This document shows, piece after piece, positions 1 through 7,600 of a stretch of DNA of 64,000 bases. This DNA is from CAVXHQ01 sp963761735. Its GTDB lineage: Bacteria; Pseudomonadota; Alphaproteobacteria; Rhodobacterales; Rhodobacteraceae. The translations under genes were made by a program, and so were the position numbers. Within the stretch, counting starts at the first letter, position 1, and every line of letters begins with the position of its first letter. The stretch is from the NCBI GenBank assembly GCA_963761735.1, contig CAVXHQ010000003.1:310001-374000 (forward strand), given 5' to 3'. The notes beneath the pieces are model-generated. The model was not told the origin of the DNA and did no database searches. It worked only from the letters and a program-made list of their open reading frames with translations.

Positions 1-630
1 TGCAGCTTCGGGTTCACCACGACCTCGCGGCTGGCAATGTCGTGGCTCAGGATCAGTGCGCGGGCATTGTCGAGCAGCACCTCTTCCGGCACGCCGCCGA
101 ACGACGCGAAGGCGCTCTCCATGCCTTCAAACCAGTTCTCCTGCCGCTCGCCCGCGAAGGCCCGCACGTGGATGCGGCGGGAATAACCCAGCGTCGCCAC
201 GAAGAACGACACCTGCCGCGACACGCCGCCGATCTCGACCCGCCGCTGCCCGAAGTCGATCTGCAACTGCTGGCCCGGCCGCGTCTCAAAGCGCACCGTT
301 GCCCGCGCCTCGGCCCGCAGCTCCTGACGCAGATGCGCCACCGCCCGTTCGACCGTGCGAAGGCTTACCTCGATGCCCTTCTCGGCGACAAGCTCCTGAC
401 GGACCACATCTGCGTTGCCCGCATGGCGGCGAAACCGCTCCTCGACCCAACCCTCCAGGCCATCCAACGCCTTCGATCGCGGTGGCGGTGACGCCCTGCG
501 CCACGTCCCCTCCTTCAACCATCGCCGTGCAGTCGTCCTCGAGCACCCAAGCTTCCGCAGAAATCCGGCGGGCTCCCCATCCGAGAAACTTCAGCCTCAG
601 CATGGCCGAAACATCATCCGGCTCCTTCAT
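1..630 (-). pseudogene. istA: IS21-type transposase IstA, N-terminal part, one frameshift
   Basis: The reading starts at ATG 630 (MKEPDDVSAMLRLKFLGWG) with an N-terminal helix-turn-helix region. At about 552 one extra base breaks the frame; skipping it joins to LGCSRTTARRWLKEG and then to the integrase core (LQIDFGQRRVEIGG, FGGVPEEVLLDNARAL), which is open to the window edge. IstA is the DDE transposase that works with the ATPase IstB. Only about 209 residues are visible. Its sequence differs from the second IstA in this window at 2292-3791, so two different IS21 relatives are present. Family is clear; whether the break is real or a consensus error is not. Confidence 0.75.
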
Positions 631-714
631 CTCATCCCTCCGCAGACCCTCGGTCTGCGGCAGCGTCTCAACTGTTCGATTGGTCATCCAGACTTCCCTC
701 TCAGCTTATCGAGG

Positions 715-759
715 GGGCCAGTTCCTCATGTCGCCAGAGGGCCAGTTTGTCGTGTCGCC
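715..759 (-). repeat. Two 21-bp terminal repeats of the left IS21-type element
   Basis: GGGCCAGTTcctcaTGTCGCC (715-735) and GGGCCAGTTtgtcgTGTCGCC (739-759) repeat with a 24-bp period next to the proposed element end at 764. Such repeats are the usual transposase-binding sites of IS21-family ends. Confidence 0.7.
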
Positions 760-764
760 TGACA

Positions 765-1577
765 CAGCTGATCGTGGCTGTCGTAATGGTAACGCTTCAC
801 GGTCGCCTCCTTGATCGTTCGGTTCATTCGCTCGACCTGGCCATTGGTCCACGGATGGTTTGGCTTTGTCAGGCGGTGCTCGATCCCGTTGGCCTCGCAG
901 ATCATGTCGAAGCGCATCTGCCGCGAGTATGCCGTGTTCCTGTTCCGCGGCTGCTCGGCGAACTGGATGCCGTTGTCCGTCAGGATGGTGTGGACGTGAT
1001 ACGGCACGGCCTCGAGCATGTGCTGGAGGAACTCCCACGCCGTCTTCCGGTCGGCTTTCTCAACGAGCTGGGTCACGGCAAACTTGCTGGTCCGGTCAAT
1101 GCCCACGAAGAGGTAGAGCTTTCCTTCCGCGGTCTGCACCTCCGCAATGTCGATATGAAAGAAGCCGATCGGATAGCGCTTGAATTTCTGTCGCTTCGGT
1201 TTGTCCCCCTCGACGTCCGGCAGGCGGGATATGCCGTGCCGCTGCAAGCACCGGTGCAGGGCCGACCGCATCAGGTGCGGGATCGTCGGTTGCAGGGCAT
1301 AAAGGCAATCGTCCAGCGGCAGCAGCGTATGGCGTCGAAAGGCGACGATCATCGCCTCCTCTGTCTCGGTCAGAACCGTCGAGCGCGGCTCTCTCGGCCC
1401 CGTCTTCATATCCTCAACCGTCGCCCGCCTGCGCCACTTTGCGACCGTCTTGGGATTGATCCCAAGCTCTTGGCTCAACTGCGAGAGCGAAGCTTGCGAT
1501 CGCTGTATTGCTGCTCTGACGGCGTGCGTGGTCGTGGCGCTCCCGTGACGAACTTGTCCCATAATGCTTCCTTCCAT
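765..1577 (-). pseudogene. IS481-family transposase, 3' end removed by IS21 insertion
   Basis: An integrase-type transposase with an N-terminal helix-turn-helix (LSQLSQELGINPKTVAKWRR) and the DDE residues still present: Asp in FFHIDIAEVQ, Asp in ILTDNGIQF and Glu in NGQVERMNRTIKE. The start is GTG/ATG-proximal; ATG 1562 (MGQVRHG) is an alternative to 1577. The native sequence ends at ...YHYDSHDQL (765-773). The following residues CQATRQTGPLAT are encoded by the inserted IS21 end. Family members are usually about 50 residues longer, so the C-terminus is missing and the enzyme is probably inactive. The proposed IS481 terminus is at 1620 (TGTGTTTGATCCCACGG on the minus strand), where the IS3 orfA sequence begins. 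Confidence 0.8.
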
Positions 1578-1621
1578 TCCAACGAAAGGATCACACCATC
1601 AAACCGTGGGATCAAACACAT

Positions 1622-1792
1622 CTGTCGTTGTACACGTGGAAGGCGCAGTTTTCGAAGTCGCCACGTGTCAGATCAGAGGTTGCGGATCAGGCTGCTGAGA
1701 TCAGACGGCTGAAGCGCGAGTTGGCCCGCGTGACCGAGGAGCGGACCATCCTAAAAAAGGCGACCGCGTACTTCGCGCGCGAGTCTCAGTGA
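1622..1792 (+). pseudogene. IS3-family OrfA, C-terminal fragment
   Basis: The last 56 codons of an IS3 OrfA remain: SLYTWKAQFSKS, then a leucine-zipper-like helix (AAEIRRLKRELARVTEER) and the ending ILKKATAYFARESQ. OrfA supplies the helix-turn-helix that binds the IS ends; that N-terminal part is missing. The codons for Lys-Lys contain the heptamer A-AAA-AAG (1752-1758), the known type of site for -1 frameshifting into OrfB. Confidence 0.8.
1752..1758 (+). promoter_or_regulatory. Probable -1 ribosomal frameshift site of the IS3 element
   Basis: AAAAAAG lies 32 bases before the orfA stop (1790-1792) and within reach of orfB in the -1 frame. IS3-family elements commonly use A-AAA-AAG slippage to make the OrfAB fusion transposase. 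The position and frame relation are seen; use is inferred. Confidence 0.5.
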
Positions 1793-2183
1793 GGTACGCG
1801 TTTATCGAGGCTCACCGCACAGAGTTTTCAGTGCGGTCCATGTGTCGCGTGCTGATGGTTCATTTCAGCGGGTTCTATGCATGGCTTAAAGAACCGTTAA
1901 GCCTGCGTGCGCTTGAAGATGCGCGCCAGACAGAACTGATTCATCAGGCGTGGACGGATAGCGGCAAGGTCTATGGATATCGAAAGCTGACAGATGACCT
2001 GCGCGATGCCGGCGAGACCTGCTCGGAGAACCGCGTGGCACGTTTGGCCAGTCTTGCAGGTATCGTGGCGCAAATCGGCTACAAACGCCGTCCTGGTCGC
2101 TATGGCGGCAAGCCAGCGGTTGTCGCTGACAACAAATTGGATCGCCAATTTGACGTAAATGCGCCTGATCGCGTCTGGGTGAC
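1789..2183 (+). pseudogene. IS3-family OrfB transposase, 5' part (interrupted)
   Basis: The N-terminal 131 residues of OrfB, in the -1 frame relative to orfA and overlapping its stop. Visible are the HTH_21-type segment (FSVRSMCRVLMVHFSGFYAW) and VYGYRKLTDDLRD. The frame is broken at 2184 by the IS21-type element; the next native residues (DITYIRTHEGW, with the first catalytic region) are found at 7099. No active product is expected from this half. Confidence 0.85.
2178..2183. repeat. Target duplication GGTGAC, left copy (IS21-type element)
   Basis: GGTGAC directly precedes the element end TGTGAATCCC; the same hexamer follows the other end at 7093-7098. Deleting the element and one copy restores the orfB frame, which confirms the duplication. 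Confidence 0.9.
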
Positions 2184-2291
2184 TGTGAATCCCGGAGGCA
2201 AACTGGGCCACGGAAACGGTGGGATTACCTGACCGTCGCGGAGTAAAATTCCGCCATTCTGAGACCCGGGGCGGAAGCTGAGGGTCGGGAG

Positions 2292-3791
2292 ATGTATTCT
2301 GTGGAACTGTATACCCGGGTGCGCAGAGCGTGCCATGTCGAGGGCATGAGTGAGCGCGAGGCGGGGCGGAAGTTCGGGATCGACCGCAAGACAGTGTCGA
2401 AGATCCTGAAGCATTCGGTTCCGCCGGGATATCGGCGCCAAGCGATGCCGCAGCGTCCCAAGCTTGATCCCTTTGTGCCGGTGATCGACCAGATCCTCGA
2501 AGAGGATAAGAGCAAACTCAAGAAACAGCGGCACACTGCCAAGCGAATTCATGCGCGGCTGCGCGACGAGCATGGCTTTACGGGCGGGATCACCATCGTC
2601 ACTGATTATGTGCGTGAGAAGAAGCGGCGGACGCGGGAAGTGTTCGTGCCGCTGTCGCATGCGCCGGGCCATGTTCAGGTCGATTTCGGCGAAACGCTGG
2701 GCGTGATTGCCGGTGTTGAGTGTAAGCTGCACTACTTTGCGATGGCGCTTCCGCATTCGGATGCGTTCTTCATCAAGACCTACCCCGCCGAGACGACCGA
2801 GGCGTTTTGTGATGGCCACAACGCCGCTTTTGCATTCTTCGGCGGCGTGCCCTTGTCGATCCTCTACGACAATACAACGATCGCAGTGGCGAAAATCCTG
2901 GGCGATGGCCTCCGGTTGCGCACCCGCGTCTTTTCGGAATTGCAGTCGCATTACCTGTTCGACGACAAGTTCGGCCGACCGGGCAAAGGCAATGACAAAG
3001 GCAACGTCGAGGGGGTGATCGGATATGGGCGGCGCAACTTCCTCGTTCCCGCGCCGCGGTCCGACAGCTTCGATGCGTTGAACACCTGGCTGGAAGATCA
3101 GTGCCTGACGCGACAGGGCGACATTGTGCGTGGTCATACCGAGACTGTCGGTGAACGTCTGATGCGGGATCTCAATGCGCTGATGGCGCTGCCGACCACC
3201 CCTTACGATGCTTGCGACAGGGTCAGCACCCGGGCGACATCGATCTCCATGGTCCGTTATCGCAACAATGACTACTCGGTGCCTGTCGCTCATGCCCATC
3301 ACGAGGTTCAGGTTCGTGGGTATGTCCATGAGGTTGTGATCGGCTGCGGGGCCGAGGTGATTGCCCACCACCGCCGGTCCTACGACAAGGCGGACATGGT
3401 ATTTGATCCGATGCATTACCTGCCGCTGTTGGAGCAAAAGGTTGGGGCGCTGGATCAAGCCGCACCGCTGCAAGGCTGGGATCTGCCGGATGAGTTCGCC
3501 ACCCTGCGCCGACTGTTGGAGGCGCGGATGGGGAAGAAGGGCAAGCGCGAATATGTTCAGGTTTTACGTCTGCTGGAAACGTTCGAACTGACCCATCTGC
3601 ATGGTGCGATCCGGCAGGCGCTCGATCTCGGGGCCATCGGCTATGATGCTGTGAAGCATCTTGTCCTGTGCCGGATCGAGAGGCGTCCGCCACGGCTGGA
3701 TCTCGATATTTATCCCTATCTGCCCAGAGCACAGGTCGGGACGACAGACCCGGCCAGCTACATGAGCCTGATGTCGGGGGTGCCGACATGA
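2292..3791 (+). CDS. istA: IS21-family transposase IstA
   Basis: A 499-residue DDE transposase. The N-terminal helix-turn-helix (MSEREAGRKFGIDRKTVSKI, about residues 18-37) is followed by the retroviral-integrase core with HVQVDFGETLGVI (first Asp, about 125), the SILYDNTTIAV region (second Asp, about 193) and the Glu-bearing segment KGNVEGVIGYGRRN (about 240), then a C-terminal mu-transposase-like domain. Length matches the family. Its stop overlaps the istB start (ATGA at 3788-3791), so translation is probably coupled. The start at ATG 2292 lies about 100 bp inside the IS end. Confidence 0.93.
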   Translation: MYSVELYTRVRRACHVEGMSEREAGRKFGIDRKTVSKILKHSVPPGYRRQAMPQRPKLDPFVPVIDQILEEDKSKLKKQRHTAKRIHARLRDEHGFTGGITIVTDYVREKKRRTREVFVPLSHAPGHVQVDFGETLGVIAGVECKLHYFAMALPHSDAFFIKTYPAETTEAFCDGHNAAFAFFGGVPLSILYDNTTIAVAKILGDGLRLRTRVFSELQSHYLFDDKFGRPGKGNDKGNVEGVIGYGRRNFLVPAPRSDSFDALNTWLEDQCLTRQGDIVRGHTETVGERLMRDLNALMALPTTPYDACDRVSTRATSISMVRYRNNDYSVPVAHAHHEVQVRGYVHEVVIGCGAEVIAHHRRSYDKADMVFDPMHYLPLLEQKVGALDQAAPLQGWDLPDEFATLRRLLEARMGKKGKREYVQVLRLLETFELTHLHGAIRQALDLGAIGYDAVKHLVLCRIERRPPRLDLDIYPYLPRAQVGTTDPASYMSLMSGVPT

Positions 3792-4540
3792 GCGACACTC
3801 CGCAGGTCTTATTGCAGCATCACCTCAAGGCGCTCCGACTGCCGACCTTCAAGAGCGAATATGGCAAGCTGGCCCGTCAGTGTGCGGCAGAGGGCAAGGA
3901 TCATGTTCAATATCTGCTGCGGCTTTGCGAACTGGAGCTGATCGAACGCGAACGCCGGATGGTTGAGCGGCGGATCAAAGCCGCGAAGTTCCCGGCCACC
4001 AAGAGCCTCGACAGTTTCGACTTCAAGGCGATCCCGTCGCTCAACAAGGTCTTGACCATGGAGCTGGCACGTTGCGAATACGCTGATCGCCGCGAGAACA
4101 TTATTGCTCTGGGTCCATCGGGAACCGGCAAGACCCACATTGCCTTGGGGCTTGGTCTCGCCGCTTGCCAGAAGGGCCTGAAGGTCCGCTTCACGACGGC
4201 CGCCGCGCTGGTGCATGAGTTGATCGAGGCAGCCGATGATCGGCGTCTGCAGCGCCTGCAAAAGCTGATTGTCAGTCAGGATCTGTTGATCATTGACGAA
4301 CTTGGCTTCGTTCCCCTGAGCAAATCCGGCGCGGAGTTGCTGTTCGAAGTCATCTCGCAGCGCTATGAGCGAGGATCAATCGTCATCACGTCCAATCTGC
4401 CGTTTGATGAATGGACCGAAGTCTTCGGATCCGAGCGCCTTACCGGCGCCATCCTCGACCGCCTGACCCACCATGTTCACATCCTGGAAATGAACGGCGA
4501 CAGCTACCGGCTGCGACAGAGCCGCAAACTCCAAGACTGA
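3788..4540 (+). CDS. istB: IS21-family transposition ATPase IstB
   Basis: A 250-residue AAA+ ATPase that assembles on target DNA and activates IstA. An N-terminal helical domain precedes Walker A (LGPSGTGKTHIALG, about residue 112) and Walker B (LLIIDELGFVPL, about 172); the sensor segment SIVITSNLPF follows. The ATG at 3788 overlaps the istA stop. Its own TGA (4538-4540) lies inside the 8-bp target duplicated by the IS66 element, so the protein is complete. Confidence 0.93.
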   Translation: MSDTPQVLLQHHLKALRLPTFKSEYGKLARQCAAEGKDHVQYLLRLCELELIERERRMVERRIKAAKFPATKSLDSFDFKAIPSLNKVLTMELARCEYADRRENIIALGPSGTGKTHIALGLGLAACQKGLKVRFTTAAALVHELIEAADDRRLQRLQKLIVSQDLLIIDELGFVPLSKSGAELLFEVISQRYERGSIVITSNLPFDEWTEVFGSERLTGAILDRLTHHVHILEMNGDSYRLRQSRKLQD

Positions 4541-4543
4541 AAC
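4536..4543. repeat. Target duplication ACTGAAAC, left copy (IS66)
   Basis: ACTGAAAC precedes the IS66 end GTAAGCGTCCGG and recurs at 6935-6942 after the opposite end. Eight base pairs is the usual IS66 duplication length. Confidence 0.93.
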
Positions 4544-4565
4544 GTAAGCGTCCGGCCTGACCGCT

Positions 4566-6065
4566 CTACTCCGCCATTTTCCACGGTAGGAAGTCATCGA
4601 CGCGGGTGATCTTGTAGTCCGGGATGCGAGCGAGCGTGTCTGCGAGCCAGGCCTGCGGGTCGACGCCGTTCAGCTTGGCGGTTTCGATCAGGGTGTAGGC
4701 GATGGCGGCGGCGCGGCCGCCGGTCAGTGATCCGACGAAGAGATAATTCTTCCTGCCGATCGCGACGGATCGCATCGCACGCTCGGCCGTGTTGTTATCC
4801 AGTTCCAGGACACCGTGATCGAGATACGGCTGGAGCCGCTTCATGCGGGTCAGGGCATAGCGGATCGCCGCGGCCAATGGCGACTTGCCGGAAATGGATG
4901 GCAGCTGGAGGTGCAGCCATGCCTCGAGATCGTCGAAGACGGGCTTCGCCTTCGCTTGCCGGATCTCGACGCGAAGGTCTGGCGGTGACCCTCTCGCTTC
5001 TTTCTCGACTGCGTAGAGTTGGGCGATGCGCAGGACGGCTTCGTCGGCGATGGCCGAGCCCTGCGCTCTATGGATGTCGACAAACTTTCGTCTGACATGA
5101 GCCATGCAGGCGACCTCGCGGATGTCGCCGGACCGGTAGAGATCCTCGAACCCGGCATAGCCGTCCGCGTGCATCCAGCCCTGATACGTTGCGAGATGAT
5201 CCTTCGGATGCTGACCTTTGCGGTCGGGAGAGAACTGATACCAACTGGCGGGTGGGACACCGCTCCCCCAAGGCCGCTCGTCCCGCCCGTAAGCCCACAA
5301 TCGCGCCGTCGCGGTTTTTCCCATGCCGGGCGCCAGCATCTTCACCGGCGTGTCGTCTGCGAAGATGGCTTCGCCCGACAGCACATGTCGTCCGATGGCG
5401 TCGGCCAGCGGTTCAAGCAGCGCCGTCGACTTGCCGACCCAGTCGGCCAACGTCGAGCGGTCCAGGTCCAGCCCGTCGCGCTCGAAGATCTGGCTTTGAC
5501 GATAGAGCGGCAAGTGGTCGGCGTATTTGGAGACCAGTACATGCGCCAGCAGACCTGGCCCGGGGCGCCCGCGCTCGATGGGGCGCGACGGCATGGGCGC
5601 TTGCGTGAAGGCCTCGCAGCCGGAACACGCAAAGCGCGGCCGCACGATGCGGTTCACGATGAACCGGCCGGGCACATACTCCAGCTCCTCGGTCACATCC
5701 TCGCCCAGACGGCGCAGTCGACCGCCGCACTTGGCGCAATCATCGCCGCCGGTCGTCAACTCGACTTCCATCCGCGGGATGTGATCCGGGATCGGACGGC
5801 GCTTCGGCTTGTCCTTCGGCTCCTCATCGGGAAGCCGCAGCTTGGCCGTCATCTTGGCGATCGAGATCTCGCTGGCTTCCAGTGCCAGCTGAAGCTGCTC
5901 GATAATCTCCGATGAGGCGCCGAACCGAGAGTTGCGGTGCCCGGCCAGCTGATGGCGCAGCTTCTCGATGAGCATCGCCTGCGACTTCACTTCGGCCAGC
6001 AAAAGGGCCGTGAAGCGGCGTAGTTCATCGGGATCTTCCGGCAGGGATTGGGCCACGTCAAGCAT
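4566..6065 (-). CDS. tnpC: IS66 transposase TnpC
   Basis: A 499-residue IS66 transposase. In order: an N-terminal coiled-coil/leucine-zipper region (about 20-75, ending RNSRFGASSE), a zinc-finger domain (CAKCGG about 115 and CSGC about 151), and a DDE core with EAIFADDTPVKM (first Asp), YQGWMHADGYAGFE (second Asp) and DNNTAERAMRSVAIGRKN (Glu). The IS66 C-terminal motif (NGVDPQAWLADTLARI) is present. Full length for the family. It lies 59 bp downstream of tnpB. Confidence 0.95.
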   Translation of the reverse strand: MLDVAQSLPEDPDELRRFTALLLAEVKSQAMLIEKLRHQLAGHRNSRFGASSEIIEQLQLALEASEISIAKMTAKLRLPDEEPKDKPKRRPIPDHIPRMEVELTTGGDDCAKCGGRLRRLGEDVTEELEYVPGRFIVNRIVRPRFACSGCEAFTQAPMPSRPIERGRPGPGLLAHVLVSKYADHLPLYRQSQIFERDGLDLDRSTLADWVGKSTALLEPLADAIGRHVLSGEAIFADDTPVKMLAPGMGKTATARLWAYGRDERPWGSGVPPASWYQFSPDRKGQHPKDHLATYQGWMHADGYAGFEDLYRSGDIREVACMAHVRRKFVDIHRAQGSAIADEAVLRIAQLYAVEKEARGSPPDLRVEIRQAKAKPVFDDLEAWLHLQLPSISGKSPLAAAIRYALTRMKRLQPYLDHGVLELDNNTAERAMRSVAIGRKNYLFVGSLTGGRAAAIAYTLIETAKLNGVDPQAWLADTLARIPDYKITRVDDFLPWKMAE

Positions 6066-6124
6066 GCCAAACTATAGCAAAACATGGCTGCGGCGGGAAT
6101 CCTGAATGCCCTCGACAGGGCAAT

Positions 6125-6472
6125 TTATCCTGCCTTGAGCGGCTTCCAGCTACGCTGCGGGGCCCGCCAGTCGATGCCCTCCAGGAGCATCGCCAACTGC
6201 GCCGCCGTCAGGGAGATCTTACCCTCCTTCGCCGACGGCCAGACGAACCGGCCCTTCTCAAGGCGCTTCGAGAACAAGCACGCGCCCTGGCCATCCCACC
6301 AGATGATCTTGATCAGATCGCCACGCCGCCCGCGGAACACAAACAGGTGGCCAGCGAACGGGTCCTGCTTCAGCGCCGTCTCAGCTTGAGCCGCCAGCGT
6401 CGTGAACCCCCGTCGCATGTCTGTGACACCGGCCGCCAGCCAGACCCGCGTGTTCGACGGGACCGGGATCAT
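6125..6472 (-). CDS. tnpB: IS66 accessory protein TnpB
   Basis: A 115-residue IS66 Orf2 protein (not the RNA-guided TnpB of IS200/IS605). Typical sequence is seen: VWLAAGVTDMRRGFTTLA, VFRGRRGDLIKIIWWDG and RLEKGRFVWP. It is required for efficient IS66 transposition; its biochemical role is unknown. The start overlaps the tnpA stop (ATGA, 6469-6472), which suggests translational coupling. Confidence 0.93.
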   Translation of the reverse strand: MIPVPSNTRVWLAAGVTDMRRGFTTLAAQAETALKQDPFAGHLFVFRGRRGDLIKIIWWDGQGACLFSKRLEKGRFVWPSAKEGKISLTAAQLAMLLEGIDWRAPQRSWKPLKAG

Positions 6473-6849
6473 GGCGACAGGCCCCGGATCAGCCGGGCCA
6501 GCGCCTCGGGATCGTAGGTGCCCACAATCCGCAGTCGGTGACCACCTGCGACATCGATCTCGATTGTGCCAGGATCAGCGGTCGGATCAGACACCGCGTC
6601 ATGATCCCTCCACTCCGGCTGATCGACGATCTCAACCGGCAGGAAGCCAGCGACATCCGCAGCGCATATCTCGACCACCGGTTCGGCGGTGGGGGCGTAT
6701 CGAGGATCCCGCAGCCATTTGAAGATCATGTTGGCGTTCATCGCATATCGACGCGCAACCTGCGCCACCGACACATCCGGCGCTGCCGTCTGAAAGCAGA
6801 TCGAGCGCTTCTCCTCGTCGCTCCAGAGCCGTCTCGCACGACGCGCCAT
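6469..6849 (-). CDS. tnpA: IS66 accessory protein TnpA
   Basis: A 126-residue IS66 Orf1 protein with an N-terminal helix-turn-helix (RRLWSDEEKRSI, SVAQVARRYAMNANMIFKWL) that probably binds the IS ends. It is first in the IS66 operon. A perfect 10-bp inverted repeat lies just upstream (6861-6888) and could be an operator or leader hairpin. Confidence 0.9.
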   Translation of the reverse strand: MARRARRLWSDEEKRSICFQTAAPDVSVAQVARRYAMNANMIFKWLRDPRYAPTAEPVVEICAADVAGFLPVEIVDQPEWRDHDAVSDPTADPGTIEIDVAGGHRLRIVGTYDPEALARLIRGLSP

Positions 6850-6860
6850 CGATCGCCCCT

Positions 6861-6888
6861 TAGTGTCCGCTATCCTAAGCGGACACTA
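6861..6888. promoter_or_regulatory. Inverted repeat in the IS66 leader
   Basis: TAGTGTCCGC (6861-6870), 8 bp, GCGGACACTA (6879-6888): perfect 10-bp arms 12 bp upstream of tnpA. It may be an operator for TnpA or an RNA hairpin limiting expression. Structure is seen; function is inferred. Confidence 0.5.
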
Positions 6889-6934
6889 TCCCTCACTCCC
6901 TATGCGCGGCAGTGCAGGGAGACCGTACGGTTAC

Positions 6935-6942
6935 ACTGAAAC
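6935..6942. repeat. Target duplication ACTGAAAC, right copy (IS66)
   Basis: Matches 4536-4543 exactly and directly follows the IS66 terminus at 6934. Confidence 0.93.
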
Positions 6943-7092
6943 CGCAAAAACAGCAGCAATGCTGGCCTGCGGCCAGCGCACTCTGGCGCGCGTCAGCTAC
7001 TTGGCGAGCACACGCGCCAGAGCGCCGCGAACATCCAGGCCGTGGCCCCATTTTGCGCCGGTAAATGGTCCCTTTTGTCGCCGAGATTGACA

Positions 7093-7098
7093 GGTGAC
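7093..7098. repeat. Target duplication GGTGAC, right copy (IS21-type element)
   Basis: Follows the element terminus ...GATTGACA (ends 7092) and matches 2178-2183. The orfB reading resumes here. Confidence 0.9.
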
Positions 7099-7582
7099 CG
7101 ATATCACGTACATCAGAACCCATGAAGGCTGGTCGTACTTGGCCGTTGTCATTGATCTGTTCTCAAGGCGGGTCGTTGGATGGTCGATGCAGTCACGGAT
7201 GACCACGGACCTCGCCTTGCAAGCATTATTGGCTGCCGTTTGGCGGCGCAAACCAAAGCAAAAGGTCATGATCCACTCCGACCAAGGCTCCCAATTTACC
7301 GGCGGAGAGTGGCAATCATTCCTTGGCAAACACAACTTAGTCGCCAGCATGAGCCGTCGCGGGAATTGCCATGACAACGCCGTCGCCGAAAGCTTCTTCC
7401 AATTGTTGAAAAGAGAACGCATCAGGCGGCGAACATACCTCACACGCGACGATGCAAGGCGGGACGTGTTCGAATACATCGAGATGTTTTACAATCCGAC
7501 ACGCAAGCACACAAACAACGGCATGCTGTCACCGGTTGACTATGAAATCAAACAAAGGAAAATGAACGAGGCAAGCGTCTAG
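7099..7582 (+). pseudogene. IS3-family OrfB transposase, 3' part (interrupted)
   Basis: This holds the catalytic core of the IS3 transposase: DITYIRTHEGWSYLAVVIDL (first Asp region), MIHSDQGSQFTGGEWQ (second Asp) and NCHDNAVAESFFQLLKRE (Glu), ending PVDYEIKQRKMNEASV. It continues exactly the residues encoded up to 2183. A GTG at 7094 could give a 162-residue fragment, but without the N-terminal DNA-binding part it should not work alone. Confidence 0.85.
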
Positions 7583-7600
7583 GGAACTAGGGGCACCTCA
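7582..7600. repeat. Right terminal repeat of the IS3-family element
   Basis: Read on the minus strand this is TGAGGTGCCCCTAGTTCCC, directly after the orfB stop, and has the TGA start common in this family. The sequence on its far side reads on in the tniB-like frame, which marks the element boundary. Confidence 0.65.

Larger units (their letters stand above)
1..764 (-). mobile_element. IS21-family element, terminal part, cut by left window edge
   Basis: The outer end of an IS21-type insertion sequence lies here, read on the minus strand. The proposed terminus is TGTCAGGCGACA, ending at 764, where the reading frame of a neighbouring IS481-type transposase stops abruptly. Just inside lie two copies of a 21-bp repeat (715-735 and 739-759), the multiple-terminal-repeat pattern known for IS21 elements. 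The istA-like gene then starts at about 630 and runs off the window. The element inserted into the IS481 gene; its other end and target duplication are outside the window. Confidence 0.75.
4544..6934 (-). mobile_element. Complete IS66-family element (2391 bp)
   Basis: The ends are GTAAGCGTCCGGCCT (4544 on) and, on the opposite strand from 6934, GTAACCGTACGGTCT, an imperfect inverted repeat typical of IS66. The flanks carry the 8-bp duplication ACTGAAAC. All three genes (tnpA, tnpB, tnpC) are intact and on the minus strand. It is the youngest insertion of the nest, since it sits in the IS21 element that sits in the IS3 element. Confidence 0.95.
2184..7092 (+). mobile_element. IS21-family element (2510 bp without the IS66 inside it)
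   Basis: The left end is TGTGAATCCCGGAGGCAAAC (from 2184). The right end, read inward on the minus strand from 7092, is TGTCAATCTCGGCGACAAAA, an imperfect terminal inverted repeat. It carries istA and istB on the plus strand. An IS66 element (4544-6934) interrupts it exactly at the istB stop, so the right 150 bp of the IS21 (6943-7092) are displaced. Without the IS66 and one of its target copies the element is 2510 bp, a normal size. Both genes are open, so it could be active if the split right end is tolerated. Confidence 0.9.
1622..7600 (+). mobile_element. IS3-family element, 5' truncated and split by a nested IS21/IS66 insertion
   Basis: The parts are the 3' end of orfA (1622-1792), the first part of orfB (1789-2183), a 4.9-kb insertion, the rest of orfB (7099-7582) and a right terminus that reads TGAGGTGCCCCTAGTTCCC on the minus strand (7582-7600). 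Removing 2184-7098 (insertion plus one target copy) rejoins orfB in frame as ...DRVWVT-DITYIRTH..., giving 292 residues, the normal OrfB length. The left terminus and most of orfA are gone, apparently at the junction with the IS481 remnant. Base composition is lower in GC than the chromosome. Confidence 0.85.

Noticed and set aside
6125..6472. RNA-guided nuclease TnpB (Cas12 ancestor)
   Set aside because: This is the unrelated short IS66 Orf2 protein of 115 residues without RuvC motifs.
1622..7600. Composite transposon carrying cargo between IS copies
   Set aside because: The IS elements are of different families and nested in each other; no cargo gene lies between matching copies.
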